NCBI RefSeq assembly: GCF_905372335.1
Contig: NZ_CAJPOU010000012.1
Location: 1-42,707 of the forward strand
Length of the DNA stretch: 42,707 nucleotides
From: Streptococcus sp. A12
GTDB taxonomy: Bacteria > Bacillota > Bacilli > Lactobacillales > Streptococcaceae
Direction of reading: 5' to 3'
Shown here: positions 25,628 to 33,300 of the stretch, in pieces
Numbering within the stretch: position 1 is the first letter of the stretch
Layout: every line of letters begins with the position of its first letter
Notes under the pieces: generated by a model
Told to the model about the DNA's origin: nothing
Seen by the model: the letters and a program-made list of their open reading frames with translations, nothing else
The model's database searches: none
Translations under genes and position numbers: made by a program

Positions 25628-26158
25628 ATGCACCATATTAGTAAATACAGTCTTTTGCTGTCATCATTTTTATTTTGCGGGATTGGCTTTGTTCTCTTTG
25701 TAAATCCAATCGAAAAAATTGCCACCTTTAGTTGGCTGATTTCTCTGGGATTCTTCTTGATTTCAGTTTCGCGTTTGTCGCGTTACTATCGTCTACGAGC
25801 TCAAGCGACCTTGTCAGATCCTTATTTATTTCAGAGTGCGGTCTCGCTGGTCTTTGCAGTCTATCTCTTGCTATATGGCTACAAGACCTTGCCAATTGTC
25901 TTTCCGATCACACTCGGTATTTGGCTCTTGTATAAGTCTGCCTTGAGTTTGAAAAAGGCCCATTACCTATCCAAACGATCTGAAGAATTGTCCAAGAAGT
26001 TTACTTTTTGGGGCCTGATTGAGCTGTTTATAGGTTTATTTCTTATTGTCAGTCCTTTGTCCATTAGTATCTTCCTCTTGCATATTTTGGGCTTGTTCTT
26101 CTTCGTGATTGGGGTCCAATCTTTGAGGCTCTTTTTAAAACTTCATAACGAGGAGTAA
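25628..26158 (+). CDS. DUF308/HdeD-like membrane protein
   Basis: The start is the ATG at 25628, right after AGGAGGAAGG; the in-frame extension back to 25598 overlaps the ABC-F gene and has no ribosome site. 176 residues, mostly hydrophobic, with about six membrane helices in three pairs (LLLSSFLFCGIGFVLF, FSWLISLGFFLISV, SAVSLVFAVYLLLYGY, and so on), the DUF308/HdeD pattern. Function unknown; acid-stress roles are known only for the enterobacterial relative. Last gene of the DUF1149-ABC-F chain. Confidence 0.82.
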   Translation: MHHISKYSLLLSSFLFCGIGFVLFVNPIEKIATFSWLISLGFFLISVSRLSRYYRLRAQATLSDPYLFQSAVSLVFAVYLLLYGYKTLPIVFPITLGIWLLYKSALSLKKAHYLSKRSEELSKKFTFWGLIELFIGLFLIVSPLSISIFLLHILGLFFFVIGVQSLRLFLKLHNEE

Positions 26159-26198
26159 AGAACTCCTGTCTGTGTTTTTGCAGACAGGTTCTTTTTTT
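26158..26198 (+). terminator. Terminator of the DUF1149-DUF308 operon
   Basis: AAGAAC..CCTGTCTG (26158-26172) pairs with CAGACAGGTTCTT (26181-26193) with one bulge, followed by a run of Ts. Confidence 0.9.
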
Positions 26199-26231
26199 GC
26201 AAATGAAATTGAGAGAATCCTTGAAAAACAA

Positions 26232-26260
26232 TTGAAACCCTTTTCACATTTTGGTATACT
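26232..26260 (+). promoter_or_regulatory. Promoter of glk with an internal cre-like palindrome
   Basis: TTGAAA (26232-26237), 17 bases, TATACT (26255-26260) with TG at 26252-26253. TGAAACCCTTTTCA (26233-26246) overlaps the -35 and spacer and matches the cre-type palindrome TGAAARCGYTTTCA at 12 of 14 positions; CcpA binding is possible but unproven. Confidence 0.7.
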
Positions 26261-26293
26261 AGTGTCAAGAGAATAGGAACAAAGGAGTATAAA

Positions 26294-27253
26294 ATGTCCA
26301 AAAAAATTATTGGTATTGATTTAGGTGGAACATCTGTTAAATTTGCCATTTTGACGCAAGAAGGAGAGATTCAAGAGAAGTGGTCTATCAAGACCAACAT
26401 CCTTGACGAAGGAAGCCACATCGTTCCTGATATCATCGCTTCCATCCAACACCACTTGGAGTTGTTAAACTTATCCGCAGAAGATTTTATTGGAATCGGG
26501 ATGGGATCTCCTGGTGCAGTGGATCGTTTTGAAGGAACTGTCGTTGGAGCCTACAACCTCAACTGGAAAACCGTACAGCCCATCAAGAAAGATATTGAGT
26601 CTGCCTTGGGAATTCCTTTCTTCATCGATAATGATGCCAACGTAGCTGCCCTTGGGGAACGCTGGAAAGGTGCTGGTGAAAATCAACCAGATGTCGTCTT
26701 CATGACACTTGGAACTGGTGTTGGTGGCGGTATCGTGGCGGAAGGAAAACTCTTGCACGGTGCTGGTGGTGTAGCTGGTGAGCTTGGCCATATCACAGTA
26801 GACTTCGATCGTCCATTTGATTGTACCTGTGGTAAGAAAGGCTGTTTGGAGACAGTAGCCTCAGCAACCGGTATTGTCAATTTAACCCGTCGTTATGCAG
26901 ATGAATATGCAGGAGATGCAGAGTTGAAACGCTTGATTGACGATGGGGAAGATGTCACAGCTAAGACTGTCTTTGATTTGGCTAAAGAAGGGGACGAATT
27001 GGCCTTGATTGTCTACCGTCATTTCTCTCAATACTTGGGTATTGCTTGTGCCAACATCGCTAGTGTCTTGAACCCAGCCAACATCGTCATTGGTGGTGGT
27101 GTATCAGCAGCCGGTCAATTCCTCTTGGATGGGGTTCAAAAGGTCTTTGATGAGAACACCTTCCCACAAGTACGTACGTCAACCCAATTGGTGCTTGCTA
27201 ATCTTGGAAATGATGCAGGAGTTATTGGAGCTGCCTCACTTGTCCTACAATAG
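26294..27253 (+). CDS. glk: Glucokinase (ROK family)
   Basis: 319 residues. Phosphorylates glucose to glucose 6-phosphate with ATP. ATP loop GIDLGGTSVKFAIL at residue 5 onward, active-site region FIDNDANVAALGE, and the ROK zinc motif CTCGKKGCLE (C-x-C-G-x-x-G-C). Length and motifs match streptococcal Glk. AAAGGAG precedes the ATG. It is transcribed alone, between the promoter at 26232 and the terminator at 27264. Confidence 0.94.
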   Translation: MSKKIIGIDLGGTSVKFAILTQEGEIQEKWSIKTNILDEGSHIVPDIIASIQHHLELLNLSAEDFIGIGMGSPGAVDRFEGTVVGAYNLNWKTVQPIKKDIESALGIPFFIDNDANVAALGERWKGAGENQPDVVFMTLGTGVGGGIVAEGKLLHGAGGVAGELGHITVDFDRPFDCTCGKKGCLETVASATGIVNLTRRYADEYAGDAELKRLIDDGEDVTAKTVFDLAKEGDELALIVYRHFSQYLGIACANIASVLNPANIVIGGGVSAAGQFLLDGVQKVFDENTFPQVRTSTQLVLANLGNDAGVIGAASLVLQ

Positions 27254-27263
27254 AATTTATTTG

Positions 27264-27303
27264 AAAGAGATCCAAATCGAATCATTTGGACCTCTTTTCT
27301 TTT
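27264..27303 (+). terminator. Terminator of glk
   Basis: AAAGAGATCCAAAT (27264-27277), 6-base loop, ATTTGGACCTCTTT (27284-27297) with one mismatch, then a T-rich tract. Confidence 0.85.
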
Positions 27304-27309
27304 ATCCTG

Positions 27310-27318
27310 TGTTATAAT
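27310..27318 (+). promoter_or_regulatory. Extended -10 promoter of thyA
   Basis: TGTTATAAT (27310-27318), 29 bases before the ATG. Confidence 0.72.
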
Positions 27319-27347
27319 GTAGGTATTACAGTATTTAAGGAGATTGA

Positions 27348-28187
27348 ATGACAAAAGCAGATATCCTTTTTAAAGAAAATATTCGAAGAATTATGGAAGA
27401 GGGCGTCTGGTCTGAGCAAGCTCGGCCCAAGTACAAGGATGGCACAACTGCCAATTCCAAGTACATCACGGGAGCTTTTATGGAGTTTGATCTGGCCAAG
27501 GGCGAGTTTCCGATTACGACCCTTCGTCCTATTGCCATCAAGTCGGCTATCAAGGAGATGCTCTGGATCTACCAGGACCAGTCCAATAGTCTGGAGCTCC
27601 TAAATGATAAGTATCAGGTACGCTACTGGAATGATTGGGAAGTGGGAGATACAGGGACGATTGGTGAACGCTATGGTGCTGTCGTTAAAAAACACGACAT
27701 CATCAACAAGATTCTCAAACAGCTGGAAGCCAATCCCTGGAATCGACGCAATATTATTTCTCTCTGGGACTACCAAGCTTTTGAAGAGTCAGAAGGACTT
27801 TTGCCTTGTGCTTTTCAAACCATGTTTGATGTGCGTCGTGTCGATGGGGAAATCTATCTGGATGCAACTTTGACCCAACGTTCAAATGATATGCTAGTGG
27901 CGCACCATATCAACGCCATGCAGTATGTGGCTCTTCAGATGATGATCGCTAAGCACTTTGGCTGGAAGGTTGGCAAGTTCTTTTACTTTATTAACAACCT
28001 CCACATCTATGATAACCAATTCGAACAGGCAGAAGAATTACTTCGGCGCGAGCCATCTGATTGCCAACCACGTTTGGTCTTAAACGTGCCAGATGGCACC
28101 AATTTCTTTGAGATCAAAGCTGAGGATTTTGTGCTAGAGGACTATGATCCTGTCAAACCTCAGTTAAAGTTTGATTTGGCAATATAG
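27348..28187 (+). CDS. thyA: Thymidylate synthase
   Basis: 279 residues. Converts dUMP to dTMP with methylene-tetrahydrofolate, producing dihydrofolate, which DfrA (37263) recycles. Catalytic Cys154 in GLLPCAFQTMF, phosphate-binding NRRNIISLWD around 132-141, RSNDM, and HIYDNQFEQ near the end. AAGGAG precedes the ATG. In many streptococci thyA lies close to dfrA; here 9 kb of adhesin genes and debris separate them. Confidence 0.97.
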   Translation: MTKADILFKENIRRIMEEGVWSEQARPKYKDGTTANSKYITGAFMEFDLAKGEFPITTLRPIAIKSAIKEMLWIYQDQSNSLELLNDKYQVRYWNDWEVGDTGTIGERYGAVVKKHDIINKILKQLEANPWNRRNIISLWDYQAFEESEGLLPCAFQTMFDVRRVDGEIYLDATLTQRSNDMLVAHHINAMQYVALQMMIAKHFGWKVGKFFYFINNLHIYDNQFEQAEELLRREPSDCQPRLVLNVPDGTNFFEIKAEDFVLEDYDPVKPQLKFDLAI

Positions 28188-28208
28188 AGATGATTGTTAG
28201 ATTACTTT

Positions 28209-28256
28209 AATAGGAAGAACGAATCATAATTTAAATTATGATTCGTTCTTCCTATT
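28209..28256. terminator. Perfect 48-bp palindrome after thyA
   Basis: Arms of 24 bases (28209-28232 and 28233-28256) are exact reverse complements with no spacer; the left arm begins AATAGGAAGAACGAATCATA. As RNA it gives a stem of about 22 bp, a plausible two-way terminator with weak T tracts. It marks the end of the conserved block and the start of the accessory region. Confidence 0.85.
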
Positions 28257-28431
28257 TATTATATTTAAGGATTAGTAATATCGCCAAATTAAAAAAATGA
28301 TTAATTTTTTAAACGTTTTACTTTGGATAATTAAATAAATTCGATAGAACTAATAAGGTTAGTCATTAGCCAATATATACATATAATTTTTGAAATTTTT
28401 GTATGAAATTAAGTGAGTAAGAATTTATTCA

Positions 28432-29161
28432 ATGATCGTATTATTAGATTTTCCTTCAAAGATTGAATATCGGGGTATGATCGGTTCTTTTAGGAACGCT
28501 AGTGATTGTTAGTACAGCTTCAAGCGTAGTTTCTGATGAAAACACAGAGAACCATGCAGTAGTTGCAACAACAGAAGCAGCAGGTCAATCTGTGACTATA
28601 ACGGAAGCTAACCGCTTCGTCAACAAGTGAAGCTGAAACTTCAGTTACAACATACCGAGCATAAGCTCCTGTAACTGCTACAGAAACGGCTCAAACTACA
28701 AAAGCACCTGTTGAGGATCATGCTCTAATTGCAAATCCTGCAGTGGCAGAAGCATCAACAAACTCAAGTAACAAGGGGCCAAAATGAACAATAAGTGATA
28801 ATAAAGAACCAGTTTCTACAGGCGTAGAAGCACCAGCAAATGAAGAGACAGTTCCAACAGTATTAGCAGAAAACACTGGGAAGCGTCGCAAACGTCTAGC
28901 TATATGTGATGCCAATGATCCTAACTTGATTGCGAATGATGTAGAAGGCCCAACATCAACTCCTAAAGTTGAGAAGTCAGACTATTCAACCTTTTCAGCT
29001 AAAGAATTCACGAAACAGATCAACTGGATAGTTTTCGGAAATTCTGCAAATTGGACCAACACGACTACAGAAGTCAATGAAGAAACAGCTCTCCAGGTTG
29101 GTTTAATCTATAAAAAAAGGAAATCATGACTGGTTATTTAGTCGCTGCAAGGGTTAAATAA
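28432..29161 (+). pseudogene. Decayed 5' end of a CshA-like fibrillar adhesin gene
   Basis: Joining frames gives a recognisable adhesin start. A broken signal segment with YSIRK-like bits (RFSFK, LNIG, MIGSF, then LGTLVIVSTASS) leads to a Thr/Ala/Glu-rich region, then TGKRRKRLAI, DANDPNLIANDVEG, FSAKEFTKQINWIVFGNSAN, and after another frameshift EIMTGYLVAARVK. This N-terminal pattern (basic KRRKR, then DANDP and an ITW-like domain) is that of CshA-type proteins. Stops or frameshifts occur near 28625, 28668, 28786 and 29127. The longest surviving piece encodes at most about 110 residues. Everything after about 29161 is lost here; a C-terminal piece survives at 36430-37113. Confidence 0.75.
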
Positions 29162-29207
29162 TTGACCTATATCCCCTATATTATCAAGGATTGTAGCGCT
29201 TTGAAGT

Positions 29208-29440
29208 TTAAAGGTAGTGATAAAATCCGCTTGCTAGTTCTTCTATCCTAAATAAGAAATTATCCATTACCTCGAACTTCTTTGTAGGTGGCAACTGAGC
29301 GTAAGCATCCATGGTTGTTGTGATAGACTTGTGCTCCATTCTATTTGGTAGTTTTTTTCAGTTCATACCAGCATTTAACATCCTAGACGTGTGTATGACG
29401 AAACAGATGAAAGTCATAGTCTTTGGTAGTCCTAAAGCAG
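29208..29440 (-). pseudogene. C-terminal remnant of a tyrosine integrase
   Basis: On the minus strand, FHLFRHTHV (the H-x-x-R catalytic segment) is followed, after a +1 frameshift, by RMLNAGMN, an in-frame TGA where Trp is expected, then RMEHKSITTTMDAYAQL with the catalytic Tyr, and a tail ending at TAA (29210-29208). This is the C-terminal catalytic end of a phage/ICE-type tyrosine recombinase of the Tn916/lactococcal phage kind. It is dead (frameshift, nonsense codon, no N-terminal half). It implies an element once integrated beside the cshA-like gene. Confidence 0.7.
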
Positions 29441-29584
29441 ATTAACGTTTTTTAGGGCTGCAAGTTCATTTCTATCGAACATGTAGTTGCCATATATAGT
29501 TACAAAAATTAGCGGGTATTTTAGCAATTCATGCTTTTTAAAATTAGCGCCCATCTCCTCATAAAATTCCTTGAATTTTTCCAT
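29432..29584 (-). CDS. Small ORF beside the integrase remnant
   Basis: 50 residues (MEKFKEFYEEMGANFKKHEL ... MFDRNELAALKNVNLL), upstream of the integrase remnant on the same strand. Before it, overlapping in another frame, is a fragment (about 29700-29547) reading IENEIKGAIERGDWKKVAQL and ending KIQGIL, without a usable start codon. Both look like short accessory ORFs of the lost mobile element. Function unknown; likely not expressed usefully. Confidence 0.35.
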   Translation of the reverse strand: MEKFKEFYEEMGANFKKHELLKYPLIFVTIYGNYMFDRNELAALKNVNLL

Positions 29585-29700
29585 AATACCGCTCTTTCCT
29601 CTCGGCATTTTCGAGTGCTACTGATAGAAGTTGGGCAACTTTTTTCCAGTCGCCACGTTCAATCGCTCCCTTGATTTCATTTTCTATTCGGATAGCGATC

Positions 29701-30360
29701 TTATTAATTTTAGGTTATTTTGACTTTTGTTATTTTGTCATAATTCTTTATCTTTCTTTTAGACAAAAATAGTGAATGGGCTCTTGCTCGGTTTAGTTTC
29801 ATGAGATGGATTGTTGTTCTTATTTACAAGGAGATTTTTTATATTGTCGGACAATAAAGTGAATAAAGTTTAGAAAAAATAAAAAAACCATAGCACTCAT
29901 AAGGGGGAGGGAGAATAAGGTAGATTTGTAACAGCAAATTAACTTGATAATGGAAGTAAAATGATAATTGTTAAGATAGAGATGAGGATTAGGAAGGAAG
30001 AAAGGGAAAAGAAAAAAAGTTTTGTAAAGAAAGAGGGGAATGGGGGAACCCCATTAAGAATAATTGTGTACACAATCTTTTAGAGAAACTTATACAAATA
30101 TCAACATATTAGCATAATGGAAAAAACAAAGAAGCCTTCATAAGCTCTATATATCAAGAGAAATTAAGACCTTCAATTGCAACACCTGATAAAAAGCTCC
30201 AGTAACTATACAATCAGCTTGCTTTAAAGGCATAAAAGGAGTAAAATAGTACTGGATATTATTAATATTATAATACCAAATATATGTAGTTTTTTAACTC
30301 TATAAACTATTTCAAACCACATAAATATTATAGGGGATTTATAAAAAAAGTAGGAGTATA
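29701..30360. other. AT-rich gene-free stretch before the large adhesin
   Basis: No credible gene. It contains AATGGGG/CCCCATT (30039-30045 and 30049-30055) around a GAA loop, and ATTGTGTACACAAT (30063-30076), a perfect 14-bp palindrome that could be an operator. A 40-codon ORF (29961-30083) runs through both but has only a weak ribosome site. The promoter of the adhesin is not clear; TATTATAATA near 30268 is one candidate. Confidence 0.5.
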
Positions 30361-30363
30361 TAC

Positions 30364-33300
30364 ATGAAATTTGAAAAGCGTCAAAAGTTTGCCATCAGGA
30401 AGTTCAGTGTCGGTGTGGCCTCTGTTTTGATTGGGCAGTTTTTTATAGGAGCTGTAGCTAATGCTCCAATCGTACACGCCAGTGAAGTGATTGGTTCTCA
30501 ATCGGAAAAGCAAAATGTACCAGCTTTTGTGGAATCTCAACCAAAGTCAGAACTAGCTACTGTAGACACTGATCTGACCCAGGTTGTTCCTATACCTGAG
30601 TCAGATCAATTGGAAGAAAAACCAGTTGCAACTCAACCGTCAATTGAAGCAAGTATTTTTAATTCAGAAAAAGCAGTTTCTACAGAAAAGGATCCAAAAG
30701 TTCAGCCAGAAATGCTGCCAAAAGAAGTGGCAGAGGCTATTCAAAAAAAATCTGATAGAAAACCACTGGTAGATGCTTCTCTGGTGAAACTGGAGGAAAA
30801 GGAGGAAGTTACAAATCCTGACAAGGATCAATTGGAAACGACCATATTAGAAGCAGAGGTAGTAAAAAAAGAAGCTGAAAAATTCCTAAGTAGTCTGACG
30901 GACTCAACTCAAAAAACTGCCATTGGAGAAGCGCTTCGTCGTTATAATCAACTTCTAACAGAAACCAAAAATTCAGTCAAGTTAATGGAAGGATCAAATA
31001 CAGCCTTTGATCCATCTTACACAAACTTATCAGGAGCTATCGAAGCAGTCTGGAACCAACTCAAAAAAATGGGTCATTCAGGTGAAATTAGTTATATGTT
31101 GGAAGCAGAGACGACGAGTCAACCAGCTGTGCTCATTCCAAAGGGGGCAACGACGATCTACTCCTACGGAGCAACTATGGCACCTAATGTCGAGTTTGAT
31201 ATTTCTACCGATCTTTCATCCTCTCGTAATACTGATTATTCTCGATTTTCAGCAGTAAGAAATGGGTTAACCTTAAATGAAGATGCCCGAAAATTGGGGT
31301 TAAGTATCAGAGAAAAATCTTTTACTAATGCATCGGGATCTTCGGACACTATTCTCGGCCTATCTGGAAATGTTCCAGTTACGGTAAAGCCTGGGACTTA
31401 CAATGTTGGCTTCAGATATAATAATCAAGATTATACGACAAGTCTAATCATAAAATCGGTTAATGAATTACCCTATATTACGGTAGAAAATGAGAGTGGC
31501 TATTCTACTGTTACTAAAGATGGAAGTGACATAACATTAAGTTATAAAACAGGAACTAGCCGTATAGATCCTAAAACGGAAGTGGAATTGACTCAAGGAG
31601 CTAAAGATTTAGGTTTGACTTACGATTCTACTAATCAGAGGATTTCAGGGAAAATAACCTTAGACAAGACGGTTAAAGAGGGGACTTATGATATTGGTTT
31701 AGTTTCTAAAGATGGTTTTTATAGAAGTAGTCAATCACTAATTATTAAAAATCCTAGTACCTATGAAATAAATACACACCCATATCTTTTGCAATATTTT
31801 AATCCTAGTGCTGCAAACGGTTCAGATGATGGTTTGGTTATTCCTACAACAACTTTTGGTTATGCTATAGGTTATGATAGTGAAACTGTCCGTTCTTATA
31901 ATCCAAATATCCTATATGGTTCTTCTAGTAGAGGAAACAATAATTTAGAGAATAAAAACACTATAAGAACAATTAAAGATGCCAAAAAAGATACGCTTCA
32001 TTACTATACAGAGTTTGGATTAAGATTTAGCGATTCTTCTGTTCCCCTAGATAAGGTAAGGATTGATAAATTTGAACGTATAGATACCAATGCAGATGTA
32101 GCATACGAACTAGTCGATGTTTCTAAATTGGAACCTGAAAATTCTTGGAAAGCTGATTCTCAAGATGTCGATAAGCTTCCTTATCGAGTACGTTTTACTA
32201 AACTTCCTAAACAGCAAGCCAACTTTACAATTAAGTTTAAAACGACGGATAGTTTTGGAACTGAAAAAATATTTACAGTTCCAGTCAGAACGGAGGAACG
32301 TTCAGTTGCTAATAAGCCTGATAATAGATTAAATGATTACTTAACACATGCAGATGTTTTGCTTCATGCGGATAAGCTTTATCAAGTAAAAAATCCAACA
32401 CCAGTTGCGGTTCCTAAATCTACTGCCCTTCAAAAATTAGGCGAGTTGGTATTGAATAAAGAAAATGCAGAGTTGATAGATATAAAAGCTCCTGAGGGAG
32501 TTAGCATTACAAGAAGTGCAGAAGATCCAACTAAATACGTGATTACCAAAAAAGATGGAGTAATTTTACCTATTGGTGTACATAAGATTACAGCAAAGGC
32601 TAAGGATGGACACTATGGAGAAGATGCTCCGCTACGGGAATTTACTTTCGAGGTGATGGATGGTCTAAATCCTATTTCTAATCAAAGCTGGCAAGAAGGG
32701 CAAGCTATCCCAACTATTCCTGTTTCAATGACAAATGGTAGTAAGATTACGAGTATATCAGTTGAGTCTGATGGAGGACATTTCTATCTAAGTCCTAATG
32801 CTGACAATACAGGTTTAACAGGTTATGCCTTAAAACATACAGATGCACCACAAACAGCGATTGTAACTGCTACTTATACCAATAATGAAGGTCAAAGTCG
32901 TCAGATTAAGACAAGCTTTACCTATACAGTTACACCGCTACCAGTTTCTGATTTAACTTTATCTATAACGAATGATAAGCAAACAGTTTCAGAAGGAACT
33001 AAATTCGCAGATATGGTTGTAACAGCAACTGAAGGTGCTACAGTCACAGTAGGAACACTGCCAGATGGTGTTATGTATGATAGCAATAGCAAAACATTAT
33101 CAGGCACTGGACTATATGAAGGACATTATGTGATTCCGGTTACTGCTACTAAAGATGGGGTTTCAATTACTAAAGTAGTCGATTTGACAGTAGCGCCAGG
33201 AAACTTTACTGTTCCAACAGCTAATTATACGTTTACAGCAGGTAATGAAATACCTACAATTACACTTAAAATTCCTGCAAATGCGACTGTAAGTTCAGTT

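Noticed and set aside
29961..30083. 40-codon ORF rich in Arg, Lys and Glu before the adhesin
   Set aside because: Only a weak ribosome site, no recognisable family, and it runs through two palindromes; probably chance.
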